From Volvox africanus (Eukaryota > Chlorophyta > Chlorophyceae > Chlamydomonadales > Volvocaceae), in contig BSDZ01000080.1 in NCBI GenBank assembly GCA_030268105.1, positions 3,411,501 through 3,475,500 on the forward strand: DNA of 64,000 nt, written 5' to 3'. The notes below the pieces were generated by a model. It did not search any database, was not told where the DNA came from, and saw only the letters and a program-made list of their open reading frames with translations. Shown one piece after another: positions 60,001 through 63,476 of the stretch; the stretch's first letter is position 1, and the number at the start of each line of letters is the position of its first letter. Position numbers and translations under genes: made by a program.

Positions 60001-61533
60001 GCTAGGGAATGAAGGAATTTTGGCTCGTTGTGCTGCGCACGTACGGACGAGTCCATGCATCCACCCACGCAGCCACCTAGATAGCTAGCTACCTGAATAG
60101 GTCCTTGCAGTATGGCAACTCTTCAGCCATCAGAGTCACGGTCGAGTGCGGAATGCGCACACCCTGGCGGTCGTTCAAGGCGCGCGTTAATTTCTTCCGC
60201 CCACCAGCTACCACTTGTGCCAGCTCAAAATCGCAATAGCCGAGGTGGGTCTGATTGTGGATATGATAGTTCCAAGCGCGCACACACGCGCGAGGCAGAA
60301 GCGGCAGGCAGGGCAAGCATGCAGGAGGAATGACGGATAAGGAAGCAAGCAAGGCAGCAGGCAGCAGGCAGGCAGGGGGCGGGGCACACGGGTTTGGGAT
60401 CAAATTTGAAGTAAGCCTCCGTCCGTCCTCCCGCCTAGCCAATCCACAGTATGTCATTCATCATTCATCATCATCATGATATGAGCCACGCAGCCACGTG
60501 CACGTATGTAGCATATATAACACACAAATAATGCGTTGCTTGATGATTATTGCATGTATATGTGTGGCTGACTTTGGCTGGCTTTCCTCGCTCGCGTTAG
60601 TTACCAAGCAAGAAAGTAGCCTCTGGGGTGATCAAGCAATAAGAGATGTACTTATATATGCTGCTTCGCATCGTAATAAATATTCATGCGCTGCTAAGCT
60701 CGCCCATTCGTGCATGCATGCACGCCACAAGTACATGCGTGTATGCGGCATATTTGTCCAATCCCCGCCTACCAGCAAGGTTAGTTCGTTCGTTGCAATA
60801 TTTACCCTCCTAATGTCTACTTGGAACTGAATTAAACTCACGCAACTGTCAGGATGAACGGTGTCCGCAGCAGGGTCGTCCTGCGTGTGCTGCTGTTCCT
60901 TTTTATCGGCGATGATGTCGATAAGGACGATGCGAAATTTTTGGCTGAGCTCAAAATTATACATCATACGAAATACTTGAGTGAACTCCGGATCTGATGC
61001 ATGAGTGAGCGAGGTCACCAGCGACAGAATGAAGCAAGTTATTTATTTTAGAAGTCGTCAACGAGCCTAGCAAAGCCATACGTGATGACCAGCAGTGGCC
61101 ACGCATGCAGCCATGCATCCAACCTACCATGAGTATTTGCAATCCTTTCGGTCCGCCCAAACTCGGACCACACGCCGTTTATCAACTGGTACAGGACTCC
61201 CAAGGGGTCCGGCTTGCTGCAATATGATAATAATAGACGGCGCATAGCATATGCATGTAAGCAACGCAACGAACGAAAGACGTTAATATGATGTCGCGGT
61301 CAAATTACTGGAGAGGTACTAAGACTCATCGCGATCCACCTCAAACAGTCGCTCTTTTGGAGACGTGTACATTGGATGCTGAGTTCAACCCAGGACCTGC
61401 TGTATGCTGCTTTAGAGCCCGATAACATAGCATTCGCTTCCTCGCCGTCTGTAGGACTGGTAGCCGCCTCAGCTATAAATGGATCTCCAACTGCGTACTT
61501 GCTTTCGGCGTCTGTATGCAAGCAGTTACCCAT
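23773..61533 (-). CDS. CPN: Copine (BONZAI/CPNE family), 13 exons, with three lesions
   Basis: Thirteen minus-strand exons: 61340-61533, 61128-61216, 60842-60993, 60093-60250, 59813-59900, 48203-48340, 42236-42390, 41355-41495, 40945-41015, 40183-40310, 39672-39812, 24397-24505, 23773-24027. All have GT donors and AG acceptors, and phases agree. They total 1819 nt, or 1821 (606 codons plus stop) when one missing base each in exons 7 and 8 is allowed. Order: MGNC start (predicted myristoylation), C2A, C2B, copine vWA domain with DFTASNGDP. Copines are Ca2+-dependent phospholipid-binding proteins; plant BON1 acts at the plasma membrane. Introns 5, 6 and 11 hold LINE2, a CACTA element and LINE1/E5. 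Exon 12 has an in-frame TAG. Either a decaying gene or assembly errors. Confidence 0.88.
24397..24505 (-). pseudogene. CPN: Copine exon 12 with in-frame TAG
   Basis: EMTDLEATIEAIIDASS, TAG, PMSILIVGIGCEDFSKMK. It matches copine ...ETI.A...AS.LPMSIIIVGVG..DF. The TAG stands where Leu is usual (S-L-P), so TTG to TAG is the simplest lesion. Otherwise intact and in phase. Confidence 0.85.
25175..26143 (+). CDS. LINE1 ORF1 protein
   Basis: 322 residues, Pro/Gln/Ala-rich. An alanine-rich helical stretch (VAREAAAKAAEAACK, about residue 170) and a strongly basic segment (RKRRLTHLSEEERAQRHMA and RARQARKAKLALRRTQRE, about residues 230-270) suit an RNA-binding ORF1p. No CCHC knuckle or RRM is visible. 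The stop overlaps the ORF2 start as TAATG (26141-26145). Confidence 0.75.
   Translation: MTEFQDLKPTRMADTWRVKMAPGSHNLPHQSRFSLGRPGGSSNQGMLVASRLRAAVEEAPFLMPCKPPPRMELNRQRDHNRQRLPSQQPILPTQPIARLSGPDPSSSRANTVPSFADVLRQHPLSPPRQLAPSSLAPLPPGAPQPTAPPPRPLPQEIVDAAATAAVAREAAAKAAEAACKPRTLTTSTNVVTGQPGPPAEAQPAGRSQPRTQAPQHPSNSHAPTNTQQNKIRKRRLTHLSEEERAQRHMAQTERARQARKAKLALRRTQREPTISGGISKETPRQRRTSTRHSRQTNNPYPPQDMDCDGKESSPHTREPQAE
26143..28350 (+). CDS. LINE1 ORF2: AP endonuclease and RT (N-terminal part to TAG)
   Basis: 735 codons. APE-type endonuclease: IATHNMRGLL, VVCLQETHH, IYLPPG, WAGDFNFVENPERD, HLDRIYIN, SDHRLATLHL (about residues 15-280). RT: KAPGWDGIPTDLYRKFW, NYRPITLLCSDYRLLAKVLA, FLDFTKAYDTVDRNFLMGAM, GVRQGCPLAPLLYLFVAQAL. 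The TAG at 28348-28350 falls just before the catalytic FADD block. It nicks DNA and primes reverse transcription at the target. Confidence 0.9.
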   Translation: MLRGSRRNQRQGAISGHPLRIATHNMRGLLASHGSRLQAAVRQWAEQRLDVVCLQETHHTTIQHQCLFERDLRHATTQIHTQNWKVAAYSWSSSTHTAGVLILIRQGLASALAPKLASPQPMGIKGRFTDCILHWGGHRLHICNIYLPPGTSSAAVETRRQLFENALAATTTQAMEDNRDTTLIWAGDFNFVENPERDSSAGRDGRQADRPITEMQQRAGPQMVDTHRYLHPRRRDFTHLYHAPSPGGSHLDRIYINEAMLPYICHTAISFHTASDHRLATLHLLPRKNEVKGPGIKRIRMAFTDHEDLATSMAEWIRNQCQEAPSAEENPGNLIAWWPGFKRRLTILAHQLNKVAQQRRQQPDAHTQEAYLGVQQAQQALDARPHSPHLLQQLVDAQARLARVHIEDNARAAKKTRVHWLHAGERPGPALTTFLQTQIQDQQTAPVALQAHSGRLVTNPAQLPQVVADFWAGVCRATDFTTPEDRQSVLTQLAAANIRLPEEADEVVGSPTIAVSELGFALKKSQPGKAPGWDGIPTDLYRKFWPEIGHTMAALFTAIGKTGQVPTGFLDGIIKVLYKKGDPKQPGNYRPITLLCSDYRLLAKVLANRLGPALGRIISPEQSAFLPKRLIGASVLFLRHLPHLLRKLNRQGLLAFLDFTKAYDTVDRNFLMGAMEAMGAGPQLCSWTRILLSNTRARAMMNGFKSRLVKMEAGVRQGCPLAPLLYLFVAQALFS
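28351..30048 (+). pseudogene. LINE1 ORF2 continuation (RT catalytic block and C-terminal region), broken
   Basis: In frame after the TAG: VTACQFADDAEVALEGEESV (the active-site Asp pair FADD) and FARASGQRLNLDKMELLPIG. At 28907-28955 a 16-bp unit repeated three times shifts the frame. The frame continues (LRQHIRARQAMWAVRFIRGA), shifts near 29225 and again near 29910, where 8 extra bases occur relative to the second copy. Coding breaks at 30048 with a 180-bp foreign segment. Confidence 0.85.
28907..28955 (+). repeat. 16-bp minisatellite in LINE1 ORF2
   Basis: ACTGGGACACCCATCA occurs three times in tandem. Two extra units add 32 bp and explain the frame change. Confidence 0.85.
30049..30228 (+). 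other. 180-bp segment foreign to LINE1
   Basis: Relative to the copy at 38171, four bases are replaced by 180 bp with no LTR or TIR. One frame stays open for about 60 codons (with LNQQVLRLYDRNFCSYSNTK and FNIPDEANRNLV). AT-rich compared with the LINE. Source not recognised. Confidence 0.6.
30255..30608 (+). repeat. 5' LTR of E5 (354 bp)
   Basis: TGTAGGAAAC...ACTGCTACA; terminal inverted repeat TGTAG/CTACA. Confidence 0.93.
30611..30627 (+). other. Primer-binding site of E5
   Basis: TGGTAGCGAGGGTCTGA, two bases inside the LTR. It differs from the TGGTATCGAGAC site of the E1 group, so another tRNA may be used. Confidence 0.65.
30663..31614 (+). CDS. gag: E5 gag (one frameshift at an A7 run)
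   Basis: First frame 30663-31250: basic N-terminus (KARKELLRFKRKNLNKILRL) and a helical region (VVALISEITQLKESFENQMG). At AAAAAAA (31185-31191) one A too many moves coding to the next frame (AILDIVSTIAGSSIATLLPK, then LQAILEKHLVPMPTLEEVQS). This runs through a zinc-binding CRYCHGFKKPGQSWPDHVVH-C motif to TAG at 31615. No similarity to the E1 gag beyond general layout. Confidence 0.75.
31615..31617 (+). promoter_or_regulatory. In-frame UAG between gag and pol of E5
   Basis: Context GAA-TAG-GAC-CCT-GGC. The same frame stays open for 148 codons after it, into the methyltransferase-like module, just as in E1, E4 and E0. Confidence 0.6.
31618..32061 (+). CDS. E5 Dam-like N6-adenine methyltransferase module
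   Basis: About 148 codons between the gag zinc motif and protease. FRQVETQLGRQFTFDATCND, then a Cys/Ser-rich loop, FAWINPPYNHIAQWQKHYIS, TSAVFVVPKWSS, AAGFRLIK. WINPPYN fits motif IV ([ND]PP[YFW]) of N6-adenine methyltransferases, and FTFDAT resembles the D-x-A/F block of phage Dam and of the DIRS-element methyltransferase domain. Too short for a full free-standing enzyme, so it may be a reduced or structural domain. The frame ends with a 1-nt loss in an A run near 32033. Confidence 0.6.
   Translation, partial: DPGKRVEECEPVKLVAPDGEFVLPMTDSPQTARMFRPDEFRQVETQLGRQFTFDATCNDSGNNSLCPRFASPSNPFATHNLAGEFAWINPPYNHIAQWQKHYISCKHKDPENTSAVFVVPKWSSIEHSMRAAGFRLIKNMHQGNNCS
32050..32447 (+). pseudogene. pol: E5 linker and aspartic protease
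   Basis: YAPGKQLFLKKSCTGVRELM, WPLQLWYDRPS (also seen in E1 as [12 protein letters not shown] and DVWYEAP), then retropepsin KVLADSGANCKGTADGFISL. One base too many near 32432 moves coding to the main pol frame, where QDVPGVDIILANDWLGKRKA finishes the protease. Confidence 0.8.
32420..35604 (+). CDS. pol: E5 pol: RT, RNase H, integrase, chromodomain
   Basis: About 1060 codons intact. RT: GLRMVLDYRALNKLTIKRRY, SSLDLQQRYHQI (Arg where Gly is usual), [29 protein letters not shown]. RNase H: FTVWSDASIHGTGAVLL, TTDQECLGTVLALEEW, LITDHQPLVYL. Integrase: HHCC zinc domain (GHRGIDRTKQAIAQTYWWPG, KSCPQCQ) and catalytic D, D, E in SMDLITQLP, IISDRDPRF and TDGQTERMNRLLEE. GPY module KFIGPYTVV; chromodomain REYLIKWEGYDSTHNTYE. 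Ends TGA. Confidence 0.95.
35686..35702 (+). other. Polypurine tract of E5
   Basis: CAGAGGGGGGGGAA-type purine run ending at the 3' LTR. Confidence 0.75.
35703..36056 (+). repeat. 3' LTR of E5 (354 bp)
   Basis: Matches 30255-30608 with about seven substitutions, followed by GCAAC. Confidence 0.93.
36062..36781 (+). CDS. LINE1 ORF2 C-terminus, resumed after E5
   Basis: THLSRVPIKPCGCGSYGADT and SPRLHHFWECPIAKAVREQI. The C-x-C...H-H-x4-C-P layout is the zinc-finger-like C-terminus common in LINE RT proteins. A Gln-rich and acidic tail ends TAG at 36779-36781. It aligns codon by codon with 38199-38920. Confidence 0.88.
   Translation, partial: THLSRVPIKPCGCGSYGADTDQPCSPRLHHFWECPIAKAVREQIDRHLPLPTSATIEGGMTRQQLWLVQAPPGCEQAPWDVIALAALSSMEYGRHCLRAATREHRPQGPSTHGRQQQQQTHTAEQGPRQRAITDFFNRSGGFPQEEEEDANTHPIISTTQPAMDTPTQTAASPLDRARARTVADFWARLHSFAALGIPHYGWDQVGPQHPILAIVGTQMRCAVPVDITDHGAARTEQGL
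36782..37443 (+). other. LINE1 3' UTR
   Basis: G- and T-rich, with GGAGGAAAGGGGGAGAG and repeated GGGGTTTTAGG-like runs. Nearly the same as 38921-39582. No conserved frame: the second copy has a TGA where this one is open. Confidence 0.8.
37447..37558 (+). repeat. (TACA)n tail of LINE1, about 28 units
   Basis: Follows GTAACACCCATAAA and ends at ATACAAT where the second LINE copy begins. The second copy ends in a short TACATACAAACATA, so a TACA tail is native to this LINE. Confidence 0.9.
37559..39592 (+). mobile_element. LINE1 second copy, 5'-truncated
   Basis: Starts within ORF2 at MMASCRKLLTVGDLVRVYDM, equal to 29432 of copy 1, and runs to the 3' end. It sits directly on the TACA tail of the first copy. 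ORF2 sequence 37562-38920 is open and lacks the 180-bp, 8-bp and E5 insertions, so it serves as a reference for copy 1. Confidence 0.88.
37562..38920 (+). CDS. LINE1 ORF2 C-terminal 452 codons (truncated copy)
   Basis: Open from the truncation point to TAG 38918. LPQYMTWLDWTQQFLDPSAS, FQATLDRLWTAVRWENKNKE, the zinc-like PIKPCGCGSYGADT ... LHHFWECPIA region, Gln-rich tail. No endonuclease or RT catalytic block is present. The open frame happens to read through the microsatellite upstream, which is accidental. Confidence 0.85.
   Translation: MASCRKLLTVGDLVRVYDMLEHDQIPLPQYMTWLDWTQQFLDPSASPTQLRDKESTRMALSALCNDISPAWIAAARKVVNRLQPQQPDRVEDRMQQQMPAPPDRTTVMAMIVRRLGWRLPGDSGIVPLYNLTVSQATQLQGVSTAEERLELLSAFVQEAQGMPTDGPAPPCPVTNLQRFQATLDRLWTAVRWENKNKETLWRLVVDGIPIPGNTHLSRVPIKPCGCGSYGADTDQPCSPRLHHFWECPIAKAVREQIDRHLPLPTSATIEGGLTRQQLWLVQEPPGCEQAPWDVIALAALSSMEYGRHCLRAATREHRPQGPSTHRRRQQQQTHTAEQGPRQRAITDFFNRSGGFPQEEEEDANTHPIISTTQPAMDTPTQTATSPLDRAQARTVADFWARLHSFAALGIPHYGWDQVGPQHPILAIVGTQMRCADPVDITNHGAARTEQGL
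39593..39671. other. Remaining copine intron 11 sequence
   Basis: Short non-coding stretch up to the exon 11 donor GTGAGT. Confidence 0.6.
39672..39812 (-). CDS. CPN: Copine exon 11
   Basis: QALCEWWLSEPTCFSQVIRR, then AAENLTYYAGGVKYMCLLIL and TDG, the LLIITDG strand of the vWA fold. The next intron is 15.2 kb and holds LINE1 and E5. Confidence 0.86.
40183..40310 (-). CDS. CPN: Copine exon 10
   Basis: VFPMLGFGGRKPGDRITNHC and ICLGLNGLLSTYR, matching FPA.GFGA......HCF......G...AY. Donor GTCTGT; the Arg codon is split. Confidence 0.86.
40311..40944 (-). other. Copine intron 9
   Basis: Non-coding. Rich in GTACGTAC and TACATAC palindromic words and a CA-rich microsatellite at 40910-40940. No element recognised. 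Confidence 0.65.
40945..41015 (-). CDS. CPN: Copine exon 9
   Basis: AATQYEQAMMSVGEIIVHYD then RDK, matching the copine NAYEQAI.SVGEIL..YD.DK block. 71 nt, phase correct. Confidence 0.85.
41355..41495 (-). CDS. CPN: Copine exon 8 (start of vWA domain), one base short
   Basis: VRSFTKELRPTFLDYIAG then, one frame over, AEISFVVAVDFTASNGDP (the MIDAS metal-site motif DFTAS of copines). One G appears to be missing in the GGGG run at the switch. Donor GTAAGT. Confidence 0.86.
41496..42235 (-). other. Copine intron 7
   Basis: Non-coding, no recognisable element. Two short direct repeats (GAAGCTGGATGTTAA at 41825 and 41939). Confidence 0.6.
42236..42390 (-). CDS. CPN: Copine exon 7 (end of C2B), one base short
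   Basis: VYNYESDGMHK then, one frame over, YCELSLQRLKELTSSRGSN and GDYGGLQ. It matches the copine D.D..G.HDLIG...SL.EL pattern. Length 155 nt where 156 is needed, so one base is missing near the HK/YC junction. Confidence 0.82.
42698..42737. repeat. Perfect 20+20 bp palindrome next to the CACTA element
   Basis: TATATGTAGGGATGGAGATA followed at once by its reverse complement. Its last three bases ATA are the target duplication of the CACTA element. Confidence 0.85.
42738..43290. repeat. CACTA left subterminal repeat array
   Basis: Dozens of TAACGCA / TGCGTTA motifs, direct and inverted, thinning toward 43290. Confidence 0.8.
43789..45123 (-). pseudogene. Unknown multi-exon gene inside the CACTA element
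   Basis: Five exons on the minus strand, each a multiple of three with GT-AG borders in phase 0: 44959-45123, 44669-44746, 44411-44479, 44263-44325, 43789-43896. Products are charged and low in complexity: NGQNDVPLGTHNGRPSKGQK, SSQPSTTRNSSRKARNSSKA, VTNDDDVRPSTKVRQPSTGT, SMDDDDSYDHQGQK, then the acidic tail LLEEEVSEDEKIEDEQDDA ending TAG at 43789. A TGA one codon before the end of the first exon breaks it. Looks like the C-terminus of a nuclear protein, perhaps an element-encoded DNA-binding protein. Upstream exons not found. Confidence 0.55.
45389..46220 (+). repeat. Solo LTR of the E1 family inside the CACTA element
   Basis: 832 bp TGTTGTGCTAG...GGTACAACA, aligned along its length to the E1 LTRs, flanked by GTCCA on both sides (45384-45388, 46221-46225). 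No internal sequence, so LTR-LTR recombination removed the body. Confidence 0.9.
46226..47454. other. CACTA interior without recognised genes
   Basis: AT-rich, only short open frames without similarity I can recognise. Confidence 0.5.
47455..47871. repeat. CACTA right subterminal repeat array
   Basis: Same TAACGCA / TGCGTTA words (TTTGCGTTAGGCTCGCGTTA at about 47588 and 47750), ending in TTATAGTG. Confidence 0.8.
47878..47935. repeat. CTATCTCCATCT-type microsatellite
   Basis: Alternating TCTATC and TCCATC units just right of the CACTA element. Confidence 0.8.
48203..48340 (-). CDS. CPN: Copine exon 6 (C2B)
   Basis: DGSGNTWLPVYKTEVRLKCA, SPVWKEIHLRAARLHNGD. YKTEV and NPVWK-like residues are diagnostic of copine C2B. 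138 nt, phase 0 on both sides. The intron before it is 11.5 kb because of LINE2. Confidence 0.86.
48341..49018 (-). other. Copine intron 5, part left of LINE2
   Basis: Non-coding. Ends with the first copy of the LINE2 target duplication. No element recognised. Confidence 0.55.
49184..53971 (-). CDS. LINE2 ORF2 C-terminal part: RT thumb, RNase H, zinc finger
   Basis: 1595 codons open on the minus strand. It starts in the RT thumb (EPYKYLGVHVTMTLNWSAHM), so the catalytic palm is missing. A long Pro/Thr-rich linker, then RNase H with all four acidic residues (IIWTDGSCIK, IQRAELAAIRVAL, IATDSQASLDLIKRA, SHTGLDGNDKADKGA) at about 1160-1290. Then a Cys/His cluster (CPICRSCG...HILGGCPHPTMKG). The last 130 residues include RLRPDIMFIP and YIIEVGYTSDLQHTDKLEQK, a P-D...E-x-V pattern. 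Ends TGA. Confidence 0.88.
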   Translation of the reverse strand: MPYLPPTEPYKYLGVHVTMTLNWSAHMSHVCKTVRDKGDLLQGSLASPDQCIRIIQTCIQPVVSYSFPTMAYTPNDIKLSDAMIARVARRCYGLPTSFPTRAVLLPTEQYGLGVGSLLPIYVCMAVRALVLSLNDEGRLGVVTRAMLELQCRLAADARMHMLKRESSFYTTSKQLTLARDHSITVTDKGMPYNTSLNTLMTAASVINARQDTKPGTLPFRCLLPLTELGLDMHALIDKNTTQHLITTTELQKLFPRGKVQHRHKIALNRLSLAISAQCPQAPHTKAHDPRCWSSVLPLEDRRLREIPSDPPFTGLRHKSSLPNPILAPSLDPHVRRNTPIVWLPTTQKPHHPHSKPDDTKSDPPAPPSCPVDPACIGRKRTRSAHQRQQNFINNNTRCDNSNVRTDTAAIHGAQLRDPAPQCTSYIEAKRVMAALQKDTRRSVPNLGNPPGPIVQGPRRQTRRTLNIGMTPVPGETGTPNPVLAYLAEKGLDCTPVAPCHTRASTGAGATGAESNITAKKYASNPPTPEPAGALPGTPKPPEHLTPQWWRPRWKVARDQILEDRIPWKPGKGQAKDTTGQQQIVYDLYNDAEDIAEILAGPITKRTVPSKVKPPKKRKVGADTTSTHEQYYTVRWKDTITPMSIVGAYASMGYVPKQLLPVTGLYGTRIDRHFRRVIWEPSDIPATQLGRLPNGPKAMERYEQTRSQSTNPLSKYPKPKDSNLTTPQRQGRWDPPPLEQTQRAHLIRANTTFETALCNPHTDTRPTGKYRIQIGLLTKEGSSTEENVAFAYDPRGKCVGTLTLQRLETLRMRYQHTIETYLEVHRSLSPQGDFAEDVARLLLRYRKDPNGRESKDPPRSQATMNRQLRRTLVDALHTLDAGPVVERFSSPLNCGEEMQYYFSAHAEDQLFGANIDAFSQPFTGLSIAHPNPDPTSVKKAVMWAITGASHTMTSALPTATLLIVPHSRTGPHTQLYNTPYVFHLARLSHGEACMLTSGTGTDGQTPGYKGGLDLVVVANDTAIRGLNARSMKALLTELKAMDAVGLPRKHLRMPDTPEGTQSVDIQRPYPSKAAQIMRKMMASKPPGPRPTAIVHQMDGQMLQQRLTAAFPGQVPLRVYPQDIIWTDGSCIKPAENDGPNKLGAAAYCGPTGKTLYIDPAGVGCTNTIQRAELAAIRVALSTQKEVNSALTIATDSQASLDLIKRAINDPSKLHISKHKALLMDIAELLYDYAHQNITVHFLKVKSHTGLDGNDKADKGATSVAQGEIPATFTEKADSVPFDKVFWLKQRDTCFYISDLNKGLYRCLQQDTFAGCTNDTILTEKWRNTASKLDPKTSNAFLSNPETPHWLKLQVLKARYELLFNAKLQKLYGRGGDGNCPICRSCGTTGPTPDSGAHILGGCPHPTMKGMYINRHNQATHTIADCVHGGRNGGGFMIMDAGKEVDLPPYCSGTRVPKWMLPHLGDEEICRLRPDIMFIPNLPTRTTQRKRYQGPECKLTHEVYIIEVGYTSDLQHTDKLEQKTAQHAWLTEELTKAGWKVHYTEAQIVTLGSTGTLTKTLKPLLCRLGSSAEHAQKTCLHLHRQTTETAGAIIWAR
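54040..56553 (-). pseudogene. LINE2 ORF2 N-terminal part: AP endonuclease and start of RT
   Basis: ATG at 56553, 838 codons with one TGA (55453-55455) after LLDTAN. Pro/Thr-rich start, then endonuclease THNVRGLGTNFLSTL, IIVLTETKTSNHTGW, GIYCPEDTLV, ILAGDFDAVLNPDDR, SRIDDILMCPT, NFDHNPVHARL. A long linker leads to the first RT block ARNKTPGPDGLPNELLRALP. At 54040 a TGA appears and the sequence jumps to the RT thumb in another frame. Confidence 0.85.
56424..59027 (-). pseudogene. LINE2 ORF1: signal peptide, membrane region and Josephin-like protease
   Basis: One minus-strand frame of 867 codons broken only by TAA 58737-58739, TAG 57120-57122 and TAA 57042-57044, with no frameshift. Residues 1-35: basic start then CRVLLCLTLCKLITAF, a signal-peptide-like core. 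About 35-350: hydrophilic, several Cys and an N-glycosylation site (NRTC). About 354-570: several membrane segments (EIMILIGYSIIAGLGVTYAL, ILLAAMLSAPLACAVAL, IHICLIVGLVIPQ). About 632-800: Josephin pattern YHEQ, stop, QKELCMIHAINNLLGG with Cys641, His761 in LTGHAIAVQK and Asp776 in WYIHDSLQPQP. Ataxin-3 has Cys14, His119, Asn134. Known LINE ORF1 proteins bind RNA; this one does not look like that. Confidence 0.7.
59232..59812 (-). other. Copine intron 5, part right of LINE2
   Basis: Contains a GATATA/GATA microsatellite at about 59271-59338. Otherwise no feature recognised up to the exon 5 donor. Confidence 0.55.
59271..59338. repeat. GATA / GATATA microsatellite
   Basis: AGATAGATAGATAGATAT followed by nine or so ATATAG units. 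Confidence 0.85.
59813..59900 (-). CDS. CPN: Copine exon 5 (start of C2B)
   Basis: FQIRAGNVHPPRVLLARPDP then FLVISRLLQ, corresponding to the S-K-S-D-P-F-L.I strand of C2B. Exact multiple in phase; donor GTACGT. Confidence 0.83.
60093..60250 (-). CDS. CPN: Copine exon 4 (end of C2A)
   Basis: THLGYCDFELAQVVAGGRKK matches the copine D.LGE.E.TL..IV motif. It continues with LNDRQGVRIPHSTVTLMAEE, the C2A-C2B junction. Confidence 0.85.
60251..60841 (-). other. Copine intron 3
   Basis: Non-coding, nothing recognised beyond CATGCATG words and a poly-purine segment with GGCAGGCAGG near 60360. Confidence 0.55.
60842..60993 (-). CDS. CPN: Copine exon 3 (C2A)
   Basis: DPEFTQVFRMMYNFELSQKF and RIVLIDII match the copine pattern NP.F...F...Y.FE..Q. 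The rest is a polar insert. Donor gtgagt. Confidence 0.85.
61128..61216 (-). CDS. CPN: Copine exon 2 (C2A)
   Basis: KPDPLGVLYQLINGVWSEFG and RTERIANTH: the C2A Ca2+-loop Asp and the conserved GRTE of copines. Acceptor ttgcag, donor gtaggt. Confidence 0.87.
61340..61533 (-). CDS. CPN: Copine exon 1
   Basis: Starts MGNCLHTDAESKY, a Gly2 myristoylation and Cys4 palmitoylation pattern like that of plant BON1. Then an acidic linker and the first C2A strand WVELSIQCTRLQKSDCL. Donor GAG/gtggat. The Ser codon of SKPDP is split across the intron. Confidence 0.85.
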
Positions 61534-62637
61534 TTTGCGTTGCAGGTCCAACGCTTTAAGGGGATAAATCGTAATGGATTCTTAATTTAAACTATTTTGT
61601 TATATCTTGAGGAAAATATATCGGTAAGACATGTTCCTGCAAATAAGTATCGACCGATCGTCCAGCAGCGAGCAGTACGACATGAACTTAAATCAAAAGT
61701 AGCTGGGAGTTCTGCAAATGAATACAAAATAAATCCAGACGCAAACATAAAAATAAAAATCTCCGTTAATCAATTGTAGTTTTAATAATGAGCTTTAGGA
61801 TGTTACCCATTGCTTGTTGGAAGGCGGCGCCAAGGAAACGTGCCGGACAACATCATGGAATCCATGACAGGAGCAACGCGTTACTTGCATACTAGTTGTG
61901 GAAATTTATACTGTCTCACTGACCTGTAGCTAATAATCTCGTGATGTCGGCGTGGGCATCATCATTAGGCAAGGTTAGGGATCTTCTACAGCGATAGATT
62001 GTCACCACGGTGGATTGCCAGCCACCAAGTATGCATAATCCCCTCTATAAATATCACTGGACCAGACAATATCCACCAGATCTTAATGATTGTACGGCGC
62101 GATAAGGGTGGTGTACGTACGTTATGCAACTCCTAGTTTCTTGAGGAATAATGTGAGACGCACGGTATTGTCGTGGATCAAATGTAAAAAAACATGTATC
62201 ATATCTATCTTTCTACATACAATTTAGTTCATATTATTTCTCTTCCAACAAGCTCCTTCCCGTACTGTCGTCCGTCTCTGTGCCTAATGGGGAAAGTTCA
62301 ACGAGAGCTGCAGGATGGAGCGCACAGGGCGTGACGGAGGAGGGATCTATCCCTCCTTACTTGATTAAGGCCCATGAAGTCATATTGCTGCAATCATTCA
62401 GGGGACTAGCAAAGGATATATACAAGGAGTATATTAAATGTCTGGTACACATAAATACTTGGCCATGCGTCCAGCCAAAGAAGTAGATGGATGGGGTTGG
62501 CTACCTGCCATACATAATTCCCTGCTGCGTGTATATGCATGCATTTTTCGTCCTGATCGATTAGGCAATTTCCCCGCCGGATACATAGAGTAGCTGATTA
62601 TTATCGATGGAAGGAAGGAACGAAGAACAAAGGAATC
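61534..62637. other. Copine upstream region
   Basis: No gene recognised. The copine promoter must lie here, but no TATA box or start site can be assigned with confidence. Confidence 0.45.
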
Positions 62638-62748
62638 TGTATCATCCTGGGGTATCTACGGCTAATATCTGGGATGATCAGGAAACTGGACATCTTCAGA
62701 TCGGGCCTAAGCAGTTTGGTGGATATATACTAACACAGAGATACAACA
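62638..62748 (+). repeat. Mini-LTR-like repeat, 111 bp
   Basis: TGTATCATCCTGGGGTATCT...GATACAACA, close to the copy at 2719 (shared GATGATCAGGAAA-TGGACATCTTC). Confidence 0.65.
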
Positions 62749-62900
62749 GAATCATCATCCATTCTGCTGATTGGTAGATGTTTATTAAGGATATATGGAA
62801 TGCTGGAGATTATTGCGGCATATCCATACTCACAAAACAGGCGCCTAGGCAGCAGGTGGCTGGCTGGGTATTGTGCCATGCATGCATGTTACGCTCACGA

Positions 62901-62990
62901 TGTAGCATCCTGGGGTATCTATCTACGGGCAATATCCGGGATGTTGTATGCTTGAGTCTGGACATCTTCCAATTGGGCATACATAAATAC
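62901..62990 (+). repeat. Mini-LTR-like repeat, 3' truncated
   Basis: TGTAGCATCCTGGGGTATCT, CTGGACATCTTCCAATTGGG, then the terminal GATACAACA is missing. Confidence 0.55.
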
Positions 62991-63476
62991 CAAAGTGATC
63001 CTTTGGTTTTTATTTTTATCCTTTTGGAATTGTGTAGCTAGTACGTACGCAGGTACACGCCTACATATTCCTCAGTGCGAAAGTAAGCATTCCGTGCGTA
63101 CTCACATGCAAACTGCAGTTCGGAATCGACTGCATGCTATATATGCTGGAGAGTAGATTGGGGGCTCTGGCTGCGGTTTGGTCGAGGACGGGTTATACAG
63201 TACGTGTGGTTCATACACACGCACCAGAAGATAATAACATGCAGAATAAAACGATCTAGTGACGGCGACAGGGATACTAGATAACGCGAGCATCCATACG
63301 CACATCAGCAGCACCATGATAATAACATCAATGTTGCAGATTGGGTCGACGGCGTTTATTTCACAAACATGTAGGTCGCTCGGTGCGTGGTATGTACGCA
63401 GAGTGGCTGGTGCATCAGGTTGTTGTGCTGCATGCATCGCCCTCCCACATACAGTTGGCAGCAGGGTCCTCATCAT
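62991..63476. other. Intergenic DNA, nothing recognised
   Basis: Short open frames only, without family features. Confidence 0.45.
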
